Source of the DNA: Halobacillus_B sp963739045
Lineage (GTDB): Bacteria > Bacillota > Bacilli > Bacillales > Halobacillaceae
Length of the DNA stretch: 64,000 nt
Assembly (NCBI GenBank): GCA_963739045.1
Contig: CAVTYY010000011.1
Coordinates: 62,001-126,000 of the forward strand
Reading direction: 5' to 3'
The translations under genes were made by a program, and so were the position numbers. This document shows positions 52,427 through 61,099 of this stretch, one piece after another. The notes under the pieces were generated by a model. It was not told where the DNA came from. It did no database searches and saw only the letters and a list, made by a program, of their open reading frames with translations. Within the stretch, counting starts at the first letter, position 1. Each line of letters begins with the position of its first letter.

Positions 52427-52927
52427 TCAGGACCGTTCATTCAAGTCATAACCTGAATTTTTCTGTTGAAATTTAACAACTAATTCAATTTCAGTTTTTC
52501 CTCTATCCAATTTTTTTGCGATTTGGTCAGTAGTAAGACCTTGATCTTTCAGATGAAGGACCTGCGATTGGAGAGATGGCTGGTAAGACTCATCTGCTGA
52601 GCCGGGAGCAGGCGGCACATAATCTTTCTGTTCCTCTACAGGTGACTTAAATGTAGAACGGGGTTCTATTGAAGGATCAACTGGTGGTGACGCATTGTTT
52701 CTGGTTTGCGGTTCCCGTTCTTTAGAGTGGAGCAACTCGGTCATTCTTTCATTCTCTTCTTTTATTTCCATTAAGTAAGAGGTGAAGAGATCTTCTATTT
52801 CCCTCGCCACTTTCTGCTGCTTTAATTCTAATTCTTCTGTTTTCTTTATCCTGGCAGATAGATTTATGAACGCCAGGATAAGTATTCCCACAATAATAAA
52901 ATTAATCACTAATAAAAAGGCTGTCAT
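52427..52927 (-). CDS. swrB: SwrB-like protein (YlxL, DUF6115 region)
   Basis: 166-aa protein with an N-terminal transmembrane helix (about 2-22), a coiled coil (about 25-70), a Pro/Ser-rich spacer and a C-terminal helix-turn-helix-like segment LTTDQIAKKLDRGKTEIELVVKF. Length, topology and position between the sigD region and rpsB match B. subtilis SwrB, which promotes activation of the flagellar export apparatus and swarming. Sequence identity is expected to be low outside the C-terminus, so the call depends partly on context. Confidence 0.75.
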   Translation of the reverse strand: MTAFLLVINFIIVGILILAFINLSARIKKTEELELKQQKVAREIEDLFTSYLMEIKEENERMTELLHSKEREPQTRNNASPPVDPSIEPRSTFKSPVEEQKDYVPPAPGSADESYQPSLQSQVLHLKDQGLTTDQIAKKLDRGKTEIELVVKFQQKNSGYDLNERS

Positions 52928-53005
52928 ACGTACTCCCCTATACTTAACTTTCGCATATCCTGGCGTTAGTCCTTATAGAAACTGGCTGATTAATATAAAG
53001 AGGAA

Positions 53006-54376
53006 CTATGATTTCTGATGAATCATTATTTCTCCTTCTTCAAGGATAGCAAAGACCTTCTGTTTCGTCTCCATGACTTTATACTGGTAACGACCAAACC
53101 CTAAATTAGTATTGGCAAATAAAGTTCCACTTACTTCTACTCTTGCACCTTGAGCTTCTCCCATAACAGCATCCATGGCAGATAAAGTGCGCGTCAGATC
53201 CTCTAGTTCTTCTTCGACCGAGTTTAAGGAGTTCTTTTGTCTCAGCAGAGTGATTTTGTCCTTAATTTGGTTTTCCCCCTGGTTTATCTTATTGATCAGC
53301 ATTTCGCCTAATTTACGAAGTTTGCTTTTTTCTTCTAGTTTTTGATTTTTCATCTGAGTAAACTTCTTCACTTTTTCTTCTACCTTTTTATTTACTCCTA
53401 AGTATAAACCCGTAGGTGTGCTCATCCGGTTCCCTATATCTTTCGCTTCTATTCTGACTCCTGCCGATAACGTTCCTCCAATGATATTGCCCTTCTGACA
53501 GTAAATACTATCTTTAGCTATACAATGGCTGTGGAGAATGGAATTTTCCACAAATAGATTCTGTCCTGCTTCTATTGATGCCTGGTTAATATAGCCGACG
53601 CGAATATCTAATCCCGCCTGGATAACTGCTTTTCCCAGACCAGAAACCCCTTCCCCCACATAAACCGAACCACCTGCGGTTACTTCGGCTCCTTCTACCA
53701 TCCCGAGGATATTAATATCACCATCTGCCTTTAATTGAAAGCCAGAAGGAACATTCCCATTAATTTCAATTGATCCTACAAAGTCTAGATTGCCCGTTTT
53801 CAAATTTAGATCTCCCGGAACCTTAAACAAGGGAAGGACTTTCAGAGACTTTTCATCATAACTTAACTGCCCTGTAAGTTCAGAATAAAAACTAGCGTCA
53901 GAAGTTTGGTAGGTCACGTTTTTTCCTGCCCTCAGACGTGGATAGATGCCCGGCTTTGCCGGGAGTACTTCCCCATAAACATTCCTGCCTGGCATCCCTT
54001 TTGTAGGAGGAACAACTCTGGCGACTCTTTCGCCTTTTGTAACAGAAGGGATGTTAATTACATCCCGGAAACTCACTTTATCCCGTGCTTCTATTTCCAT
54101 TGTAAACGAACGGTCAAAGATTATTTTACCAGGCTTTCCATGCTGAGGTTCTGTACCACAAGCAATTTGCAAAGGGAAAATCACCGAATCAAGGCGAGCT
54201 GTTAACTGTTCAACCGCTTCACCATCCACCCCGTAAACGAGTCCTTGTTCCTCTAGAAACCTTTGAATCTCTTCGATTGATATTTGGCTATCTTCAAGCC
54301 TGGAGTCCATCTCTATGTATGCTTCCATCTTATTTCTGGACACGGATAAGGTAAAACGGTCTTGAAGTTTATCCAC
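53006..54376 (-). CDS. FapA family protein (DUF342)
   Basis: 456-aa DUF342/flagellar assembly protein A family member. The centre has right-handed beta-helix-like repeats (GSIEINGNVPSGFQLKADG, DINILGMVEGAEVTAGGSVY) flanked by an N-terminal wing domain and a long coiled coil at about 320-400. The start is a GTG at 54376, with a GGAGGAGGAAGG ribosome binding site. It sits between sigD and swrB, where B. subtilis has no gene, and probably belongs to the motility regulon. Its molecular role in Bacilli is not known. Confidence 0.85.
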   Translation of the reverse strand: MDKLQDRFTLSVSRNKMEAYIEMDSRLEDSQISIEEIQRFLEEQGLVYGVDGEAVEQLTARLDSVIFPLQIACGTEPQHGKPGKIIFDRSFTMEIEARDKVSFRDVINIPSVTKGERVARVVPPTKGMPGRNVYGEVLPAKPGIYPRLRAGKNVTYQTSDASFYSELTGQLSYDEKSLKVLPLFKVPGDLNLKTGNLDFVGSIEINGNVPSGFQLKADGDINILGMVEGAEVTAGGSVYVGEGVSGLGKAVIQAGLDIRVGYINQASIEAGQNLFVENSILHSHCIAKDSIYCQKGNIIGGTLSAGVRIEAKDIGNRMSTPTGLYLGVNKKVEEKVKKFTQMKNQKLEEKSKLRKLGEMLINKINQGENQIKDKITLLRQKNSLNSVEEELEDLTRTLSAMDAVMGEAQGARVEVSGTLFANTNLGFGRYQYKVMETKQKVFAILEEGEIMIHQKS

Positions 54377-54399
54377 CTGAAGCCTTCCTCCTCCACTTA

Positions 54400-55173
54400 T
54401 TATTTTCCTAGATCTTGCAAAGCTCCCTTCAATTTAAAAATCGCTTTAGCATGGATCTGCGATATTCTTGAAGTTGTTAAATTTAATAACTGGCCGATCT
54501 CTGTGAGAGTAAGTTCTTCATGATAAAAAAGACTGATAACCATTTGTTCTTTTTCGTTTAACTCTTTGATTTGGTCCGCTAACTCTTGATAATTTTCTTC
54601 TTTAATTATTTTCTCATGCGGAGCAGGAGTGGTGTGATCTGGAATGGAGTAGCCAATCCCCTCCTTATGATCATCCTGTCCGTCCCTTGGCCTTTCTTCC
54701 ATGGATAAAACATTTGCATAAAGGGAATCTTTCATTGTTTCCTCAACTTCACTGACACTCATATGTAACTGTTCGGCAATCTCATCAGCGGCAGCTGGTC
54801 TTTGAAATTTTTGCTCTAAACTCTCCGCAGTCTGCTCGATCTTCTTAGCCCTGTCCCGCACAGATCGAGGCAGCCAGTCTTCTTTTCTTAACCCGTCAAT
54901 GATTGAACCGCGAATTCTAAAAGAAGCGTACGTATCAAATTTAAGGTCTCTAGCCGGATCGAACTTCTTTAAAGCATCATATAAACCAAGCAGCCCTAAA
55001 CTATTCACATCGTCCTTGCTCACACTTTTCGGCAAATGGGCGGTAATTCTTTGTACATGATAGCTGACTAAATAATAATATCGTTCTACCAGTTCATTTG
55101 CGGCATCCGCTTGCTGGTAAGTTGTCCAAAGCTCCCATAACTCTAGTTCCTGAGTAGATAGTGAACGTGACAT
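54400..55173 (-). CDS. sigD: RNA polymerase sigma factor SigD (FliA/WhiG family)
   Basis: 257-aa sigma-28-type factor for late flagellar, chemotaxis and autolysin genes. Region 2 contains YDALKKFDPARDLKFDTYASF and RIRGSIIDGLRKEDWLPRSVR; region 4 contains LTEIGQLLNLTTSRISQIHAKAI. GGGAGGAA precedes the ATG. It lies at the end of the che group, as in the B. subtilis fla/che operon, where its level depends on distance from the promoter. Confidence 0.97.
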   Translation of the reverse strand: MSRSLSTQELELWELWTTYQQADAANELVERYYYLVSYHVQRITAHLPKSVSKDDVNSLGLLGLYDALKKFDPARDLKFDTYASFRIRGSIIDGLRKEDWLPRSVRDRAKKIEQTAESLEQKFQRPAAADEIAEQLHMSVSEVEETMKDSLYANVLSMEERPRDGQDDHKEGIGYSIPDHTTPAPHEKIIKEENYQELADQIKELNEKEQMVISLFYHEELTLTEIGQLLNLTTSRISQIHAKAIFKLKGALQDLGK

Positions 55174-55210
55174 TTAATTCCTCCCTACTGTAGCAGTAAA
55201 ATAAGTAGAT

Positions 55211-55516
55211 TCAGTTTTCATCTTTTAATAAAGAGCGAATGACATTCGTCGTTTCTTCTACTGATTCAGGCGTCATTTCATTACTAGATTGTTCAGTGCT
55301 CTCTTCTCGCTGTCTTTTAAGATACGATGCTTCTGATTCTTTGTTTACATACGCCCACAGCTTGCGATAAATAAACGCCAGAAAGAAAAAAATAAAGAAG
55401 GAAGCTGAGCCATGTAATATTGAAGTTTCCCAAGTGTTTACCGATAGAGAAATACTGATAGTCAGGATGAAAGCGGCGAGTCCCGATATTAAATTCCAAA
55501 GTAGTGTGCCTGCCAT
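55211..55516 (-). CDS. Small membrane protein of unknown function
   Basis: 101-aa protein that I do not recognise. It has two hydrophobic helices (about 5-28 and 32-52) with a short loop, then a charged cytoplasmic tail rich in Glu, Ser and Arg. It starts 1 bp past the cheD stop and ends 37 bp before sigD, so it is inside the chemotaxis operon and translated with it. The B. subtilis operon has no gene at this point. A role in motility or in SigD control is inference from position only. Confidence 0.7.
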   Translation of the reverse strand: MAGTLLWNLISGLAAFILTISISLSVNTWETSILHGSASFFIFFFLAFIYRKLWAYVNKESEASYLKRQREESTEQSSNEMTPESVEETTNVIRSLLKDEN

Positions 55517-56014
55517 TTAGATTACTGACTCTCCTTTATTCACTGTACGTATGTTTAGCTGCAGTGTCTCAGAATTAAATTCAATAGTCCGTCCGTTTTT
55601 GCCTCCTGTATCTTCAGCAATGAGCGGAATTTTTAATTCTTTCAGAGACTTCTTTACAGCCGCAACATTTCTTGGACCAATCCTCATCATGTTGTTCGCC
55701 GTTTGAAACTGAAACATTTGGGCGCCTCCGGCAATTTTCGCCTGCAATCGGCCTTTATTCCCTCCATGTTTCTCTAATCCAGCTACTAAATCCATAATGG
55801 CGGTATCTGCATACTTTGACCGGTTTTTATCCTCTTGCTTGGACATGGAAGACTCAGGGAGCATAACATGAGCCATCCCGGCAATTTTTATCCTGTTATC
55901 AAATAGTACGACCCCCACACACGACCCTAACCCCGACGTACGGATAATTTGTGGATTCTTCACGATCTTTAAGTCAGCGATACCCACTTTGATCACTTGT
56001 GCCAGGTTATTCAT
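55517..56014 (-). CDS. cheD: Chemoreceptor glutamine deamidase CheD
   Basis: 165-aa deamidase that modifies chemoreceptors and stimulates CheC. The catalytic pair is visible: Cys32 in TSGLGSCVGVVLFD and His49 in GMAHVMLP. It overlaps cheC by 8 bp, consistent with the CheC-CheD complex known in Bacillus and Thermotoga. TIEFNSETLQLNIRTV near the C-terminus fits the family. Confidence 0.97.
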   Translation of the reverse strand: MNNLAQVIKVGIADLKIVKNPQIIRTSGLGSCVGVVLFDNRIKIAGMAHVMLPESSMSKQEDKNRSKYADTAIMDLVAGLEKHGGNKGRLQAKIAGGAQMFQFQTANNMMRIGPRNVAAVKKSLKELKIPLIAEDTGGKNGRTIEFNSETLQLNIRTVNKGESVI

Positions 56015-56642
56015 CAGATGGTACTCCTAATGCTTTAAAGATCATATCGTAGGAAGCAGGATCAGGGAATAAAAAGAAATGACCGGTAAGATTTTCATGA
56101 TCTTCGTCATGCAGAGCTGTTTCTACCACAATTGCTTGATCACTGACTTGTGATAATTCTAGTAAACCATAGCTTAAAATTGCACCTGCCATGTCAGTAG
56201 ATAAGGAAGGGACCGAAAGATAAAGATCCAGCCCAGTAAAATCAGACAATGCGGAAATATAAGACCCTGACAGGATATTCCCTAGTTCCTGCAGCACAGA
56301 AGAGGTAAATTCGTCCACGCTGTCCAGGGGTAGAACGTAACTTGGAAGACCTGCTATTTGTTTAATAAATTGTTCGGCCTGCCTGGGTTGAAGCAAGAAA
56401 AAGATACTGCCAGGTGCCTCTCCATCTATTTTAAGAGCAACGCTGACAACCATTTCTTCCGCTCCGCCTGCGAGCTCCATCACTTCATCAAAATTTACTA
56501 GTTTCACGGAAGGTACGTGCATCTCAACTTTTCTGTTCAGTAGTCTGGAAAGTGATGTCGCAGCATTTCCTGCCCCAATATTTCCTATTTCCTTAATAAC
56601 ATCCAAATGGAAATCAGTAAATTTATCTTTAAAGCTCATCAT
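56007..56642 (-). CDS. cheC: CheY-P phosphatase CheC
   Basis: 211-aa CheC/CheX/FliY-family phosphatase that lowers CheY-P and works with CheD in adaptation. Two copies of the active-site helix with E-x2-N are seen: IKEIGNIGAGNAATSLSRLL and LQELGNILSGSYISALSDF. Either of two adjacent ATGs may start it; AAGGAT lies just upstream. It starts 1 bp after cheW and overlaps cheD. Confidence 0.96.
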   Translation of the reverse strand: MMSFKDKFTDFHLDVIKEIGNIGAGNAATSLSRLLNRKVEMHVPSVKLVNFDEVMELAGGAEEMVVSVALKIDGEAPGSIFFLLQPRQAEQFIKQIAGLPSYVLPLDSVDEFTSSVLQELGNILSGSYISALSDFTGLDLYLSVPSLSTDMAGAILSYGLLELSQVSDQAIVVETALHDEDHENLTGHFFLFPDPASYDMIFKALGVPSDE

Positions 56643-56643
56643 A

Positions 56644-57114
56644 TCATCCTTCTATTTCTTGTAATTCACTTAATTGTTCACGATTCAGGACTTTCTCTAA
56701 ATTCAGCAGGATCAACAATCGATTCTCAAGTTTAGCAACACCGCGGATATATTCCACCTCAACTGTTCCCACTACTTCTGGTGCCGGTTCAATGTCATCA
56801 CTATTTAAATCCAGCACATCATTGGCACCGTCAACGATTAGACCCACGCTCATTCCTTCGATAGTGGAGATAATCATTCTTGTTTGTTCGTTATAGGGTC
56901 CGGCTTCCAAATTAAATCTTCTCCGTAAATCGATGACCGGGGTTACAACTCCCCTTAGGTTAATAACACCTTCTATAAAGACGGCTGTGTTAGGAATCCG
57001 GGTAATAGGCATCATTCGCTCAATGGATCCCACTTGTGAAACGGGAATGGCATACTCTTCATCATTTAGTTGAAAAACAATGGCTTTTTCCTGTACAACT
57101 GATTCTTCAGACAT
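56644..57114 (-). CDS. cheW: Chemotaxis coupling protein CheW
   Basis: 156-aa scaffold linking receptors to CheA. KAIVFQLNDEEYAIPVSQV, ITRIPNTAVFIEGVINLRGV and VIDLRRRF are diagnostic. It follows cheA after 13 bp and precedes cheC by 1 bp. Confidence 0.97.
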   Translation of the reverse strand: MSEESVVQEKAIVFQLNDEEYAIPVSQVGSIERMMPITRIPNTAVFIEGVINLRGVVTPVIDLRRRFNLEAGPYNEQTRMIISTIEGMSVGLIVDGANDVLDLNSDDIEPAPEVVGTVEVEYIRGVAKLENRLLILLNLEKVLNREQLSELQEIEG

Positions 57115-57127
57115 ATAGGGGCCTCCC

Positions 57128-59170
57128 TTATTTAATTAAGGCATTACTATCAATAATTAAAGCTACTTGTCCATCACCCAGGATTGTGGCTCCAGAAATG
57201 GCGAATACGCTGGACAAATAATTACCTAATGACTTCAACACCACTTCCTGCTGGCCAATAAATGAATCTACTACCACGCCAGCCAGCTTGTCATCTTTAC
57301 GAATAATCACTAGTGAGTAATAGTCATTTTCTTCTTTCGTTTCTGGTACATTAAATAAATCTTTAAGTGAGACTAGGGGAACAACCTTCCCCCGAAAATC
57401 GATTACTTTCTTATTATGCGCCTTCATAATCTCATCTTTTTTTACAATGGCTGTTTCAATAATAGAAGATAATGGAATGGCATATTTTTCTTCCTGCACT
57501 TCGACAAGCATAACGGATAGAATAGAAAGTGTAAGCGGGAGCTGGATAGAAAATATACTGCCCTGATTCAGTTCGGAATCAATGGTAATACTTCCTCCCA
57601 GCGACTCGATCGTATTCTTTACTACATCAAGTCCCACTCCCCTGCCAGATAAATCGGAGACAGTATCTGCAGTAGAAAATCCACTGGCCATGAGTAGTTC
57701 ATAGACTTGTTTATTCGTCATGCTTTCAGCTTGTTCGCCCGTTACAATGTTATTCTTCACAGCTTTTTCAATAACTTTATTTCTATTAATTCCTGCCCCA
57801 TCATCAGAGATTTCAATGAACACGTGATTACCACTGTGATAAGCTTTCAATTCAATGCGGCCAGTACCACCTTTCCCATTTGCTTCCCTGATCTCCGGGG
57901 ACTCTATCCCATGATCCAGAGCATTCCTGATCAGGTGAACGAGGGGATCTCCAATTTCATCGATGACGGTGCGATCCAACTCTGTTTCTGCGCCGATAAT
58001 TTCTAAGTCGATTTGTTTATTTAGATCACGCGAAAGCTGACGGACCATGCGAGGAAAACGATTAAATACTTGCTCTATTGGAACCATGCGCATAGTTAAG
58101 ATAATGCTTTGCAAGTCGCTGGAAATTCTGGACATACGTTCAACTGTTTCTTGAAGTTCGTCATGCTTAAGATCATTAGAGATTTGTTCAAGTCTTCCCC
58201 TGTCAATCACTAACTCTTCAAAAAGGTTCATCAGGACATCGAGCCGGTCAATGTTTACGCGAATCGTTTTATTGGGATTCGATTTCGCCTGGGCTTTGTG
58301 TTCTTGATTTGCATCAGCTTCAGGTTCTAAAGGAGATGGACGACCGGCTTTTCCTTCGTTTGAGTCAGGCAGCTGCTGAGTTTGATTTTGTTCGGCCAAA
58401 TACGTTTTGGTAGAAAAGGTTTTCACTTCTGTCTTTTCTATTTCAGAAACCTTTAAAATCCTATTTTGAACTTCCTCACCTGTTTGTTCGGTAATAAGGA
58501 GGACTTGAAAACTCGAATCGAATTCCTCATTTTCCAAAGCCTCCACGGCAGGAACCGACTTGATTACCTCTCCAAGCTGATCAAGGACTTCAAAAACCAT
58601 ATAGACGCGGGCAGCTTTGAGTAGACAATCATCTCGCAGTGTGATGTGAATGTGATAATTATTTTGATTTTGTTCTTCTGATTGCTCGAGCACCGTTAAG
58701 GTGAATTCATCAAGGGTTAATTCTTCTAATGAGTGATTATTCGGTGACTCCACATCCGGAGAAGGAGTGTCAGGATTCGCAGCGGGATTCTCCCCTTGTT
58801 CAATGGCATCCAGCATTTGTACAACCTTGGTCACGTTCCGTTCGCCAGTGCCTCCATCCGCAATATCGATGACCATCGCCTCCAGGTCATCGACAGAATC
58901 AAATACTACGTCAAGGACCTCAGCATTCACCTCGATTTGTTCATTTCTAACAGCATCCAGAACATTTTCCATCTTGTGCGTTAAATTAGCGAGGTCTTGA
59001 TACCCCATAGTTGCTGACATTCCTTTTAACGTATGGGCCGAGCGAAAAATTTCTCCAACAATGGAGAGATTCTGCGGCTGTTTTTCCAAATCCAGCAGAT
59101 GATCGTTAATGGATTGCAGATGCTCTCTGCTCTCATCAATAAATACTTCTAGGTACTGACTCGTTTCCAA
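57128..59170 (-). CDS. cheA: Chemotaxis histidine kinase CheA
   Basis: 680-aa kinase. P1 phosphotransfer domain with His46 (SAHTLKGMSATMG), P2 CheY/CheB-docking domain (about 160-260), Pro/Glu/Gln-rich linkers, P3 dimerisation (LDVLMNLFEELVIDRGRLEQI), P4 ATPase with N box HLIRNALDHGIE, G1 ISDDGAGIN and G2 SGRGVGLDVVK, and P5 CheW-like domain. Length is normal for Bacillus. It lies 19 bp past cheB. Confidence 0.98.
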   Translation of the reverse strand: METSQYLEVFIDESREHLQSINDHLLDLEKQPQNLSIVGEIFRSAHTLKGMSATMGYQDLANLTHKMENVLDAVRNEQIEVNAEVLDVVFDSVDDLEAMVIDIADGGTGERNVTKVVQMLDAIEQGENPAANPDTPSPDVESPNNHSLEELTLDEFTLTVLEQSEEQNQNNYHIHITLRDDCLLKAARVYMVFEVLDQLGEVIKSVPAVEALENEEFDSSFQVLLITEQTGEEVQNRILKVSEIEKTEVKTFSTKTYLAEQNQTQQLPDSNEGKAGRPSPLEPEADANQEHKAQAKSNPNKTIRVNIDRLDVLMNLFEELVIDRGRLEQISNDLKHDELQETVERMSRISSDLQSIILTMRMVPIEQVFNRFPRMVRQLSRDLNKQIDLEIIGAETELDRTVIDEIGDPLVHLIRNALDHGIESPEIREANGKGGTGRIELKAYHSGNHVFIEISDDGAGINRNKVIEKAVKNNIVTGEQAESMTNKQVYELLMASGFSTADTVSDLSGRGVGLDVVKNTIESLGGSITIDSELNQGSIFSIQLPLTLSILSVMLVEVQEEKYAIPLSSIIETAIVKKDEIMKAHNKKVIDFRGKVVPLVSLKDLFNVPETKEENDYYSLVIIRKDDKLAGVVVDSFIGQQEVVLKSLGNYLSSVFAISGATILGDGQVALIIDSNALIK

Positions 59171-59189
59171 CGTCTATTCCCCCTTGTGG

Positions 59190-60230
59190 TTAGCTGATGG
59201 TTTGAATAATTTCTTTACTTAACTGCTCTAATGGTAAAACTTGGTCGGCTAACCCTGTTTTAATGATCGACTTTGGCATTCCGAACACAATACAGGATTC
59301 TTGGGCTTCTGCAATCGCATACGTTTGAGGACATGCATCCTTCAGTTGAATGAGACCCTCCATCCCATCTGCACCCATCCCCGTCATAATAACTGCTATG
59401 GTCCGGATTTGCTGTAAAGCAGCTAAAGAAGAGAGCATCCGATTCACAGCTGGTCTATGGCCATTTACAGCGTCCGATTGGTCGAGTTCAACGCCTAGTT
59501 TATTGCCCTTAGAAACAATCTTCATATGAAAATCCCCTGGTGCAATATAAGCGGTACCGCCTGTTAATTCTTCTTGGTCTTCTGCTTCTTTAACGGTTAT
59601 TAGCGAAAGTTTGTTTAACCGGGCTGCTAATGACCGGGTAAACCCTCGAGGCATATGCTGAACAATCACAATCGGCAAAGGGAAGTCGGCCGGAAGATCA
59701 GTTAATACTTTTTGTAAGGCCCTCGGTCCCCCTGTGGAAGTGCCGATAGCTACTACCATTGGCTGCTGATTATGAGAGCGGAGGGGTTTATAGCTGGCTG
59801 GTGGAGCTTTCAAAGGAAAAGCAGCAACTTTTGCCCCGCTTGCCGCAATAACTTTACGGATAATATGCCGGGATACTTTCTCCATATCAAGAGAAATGGA
59901 TCCCGATGGCTTTTCAATAAAATCCACTGCTCCCAAATGCAATGCCTGAAATGTACTCTCTGCGCTTTGACTTGTTAAACTTGAAACCATCACTACAGGC
60001 AGGGGACATTTTTCCATAATTTCCCTCAATGTTTGCAGGCCGTCTAGTTTAGGCATTTCTATGTCCATTGTAATTACATCAGGGGTCAGCGTCGTAAGTT
60101 TATGTAAACAATCAAGGCCGTTTCTTGCGGTGCCGATCACCTCTATTCGGAAGTCCTTATTTAAAATATCCGAAATCATCTTTCTCATAAATGCTGAATC
60201 ATCTACAACTAAAACTTGCACTTTATTCAT
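59190..60230 (-). CDS. cheB: Protein-glutamate methylesterase/glutaminase CheB
   Basis: 346-aa response regulator. The receiver domain has Asp10-Asp11 and phospho-acceptor Asp56 (VITMDIEMPKLDG). The methylesterase domain shows the Ser of IGTSTGGPRAL, the His of VQHMPRGFTRSLA and the Asp of MTGMGADGMEG. It demethylates receptors for adaptation. It follows flhG after 5 bp and precedes cheA. Confidence 0.98.
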   Translation of the reverse strand: MNKVQVLVVDDSAFMRKMISDILNKDFRIEVIGTARNGLDCLHKLTTLTPDVITMDIEMPKLDGLQTLREIMEKCPLPVVMVSSLTSQSAESTFQALHLGAVDFIEKPSGSISLDMEKVSRHIIRKVIAASGAKVAAFPLKAPPASYKPLRSHNQQPMVVAIGTSTGGPRALQKVLTDLPADFPLPIVIVQHMPRGFTRSLAARLNKLSLITVKEAEDQEELTGGTAYIAPGDFHMKIVSKGNKLGVELDQSDAVNGHRPAVNRMLSSLAALQQIRTIAVIMTGMGADGMEGLIQLKDACPQTYAIAEAQESCIVFGMPKSIIKTGLADQVLPLEQLSKEIIQTIS

Positions 60231-60235
60231 GAGGA

Positions 60236-61099
60236 CTACCTTTCTAATACAAATCTTTTAAGTTTAGTTAGAAACGAACTTTCCTTTCGTTCCTTTCCTT
60301 CCATTCGATCGACAACGTAGCGTCTGGCTATTCCGGCAACTGCCGCGCTGGCTTTGCTCTTAGGACTATCAATGCAGAAAGGTACCTGTTTTGCCACTGC
60401 TTGCATCACGCTTCGGTCTTCAGGAATAACGCCTAATGAATGAATCGTCTTACTTAGAAAATGGTCTGTAACTTTTTCAAGTCTTTGAAAAGCCTTTTCT
60501 CCAGAGTGAACATTCAACGCCCGGTTGAGGAGTAGATAGATTGGTAAGTTCTTATCTTTCGTTACTAGATGTTTAATCATCGAATAGGCGTCCGTAATGG
60601 AGGTCGGCTCTGGAGTTGTCACCACGACTGCCTCATCTGCTGCCGAAATGAAACTCAAACCGTCTGCAGATACTCCTGCGCCCATATCAAACAACATGTA
60701 ATCATAAGCATCGGCAAGTTGGGAAAAATGGGATTGGAAATACTCAAATTTACTCTCATCCAATTGAAAAAGATTCGCTAAACCAGCTCCCCCAGCAATA
60801 TAAGATAAGTCATTTGGTCCTAGTTCAATAATATCATGAATGGTAAGGTCATTTGTAAATAGATCAACAATGGAATACCGAGGAGAAACTCCGAGCAAAA
60901 TATCGATATTTCCCATCCCAATATCCAGATCAAAGATTAGGACTTTCTTATTTAATTGCACTAAATGTAAAGCAAAATTAATGGTAAAATTCGATTTCCC
61001 TACACCGCCTTTCCCGCTTGCGATCGCTATGGTCTTTCCTGCTGCGGGAGTGTCACGGATTTTCAGTCTGTTACGAAGCTGTTCTGCTTGATCTTTCAT
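60236..61099 (-). CDS. flhG: Flagellar number/placement ATPase FlhG (YlxH)
   Basis: 287-aa MinD/ParA-type ATPase that sets the flagellation pattern. The N-terminal DQAEQLRNRL segment is the FlhF-activating helix seen in FlhG proteins. The deviant Walker A is SGKGGVGKS at 28-36, followed by DLDIGMGNIDILLG and FDMGAGVS. A basic C-terminus may act as membrane-targeting sequence. It overlaps flhF by 4 bp (ATGA). Confidence 0.95.
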   Translation of the reverse strand: MKDQAEQLRNRLKIRDTPAAGKTIAIASGKGGVGKSNFTINFALHLVQLNKKVLIFDLDIGMGNIDILLGVSPRYSIVDLFTNDLTIHDIIELGPNDLSYIAGGAGLANLFQLDESKFEYFQSHFSQLADAYDYMLFDMGAGVSADGLSFISAADEAVVVTTPEPTSITDAYSMIKHLVTKDKNLPIYLLLNRALNVHSGEKAFQRLEKVTDHFLSKTIHSLGVIPEDRSVMQAVAKQVPFCIDSPKSKASAAVAGIARRYVVDRMEGKERKESSFLTKLKRFVLER

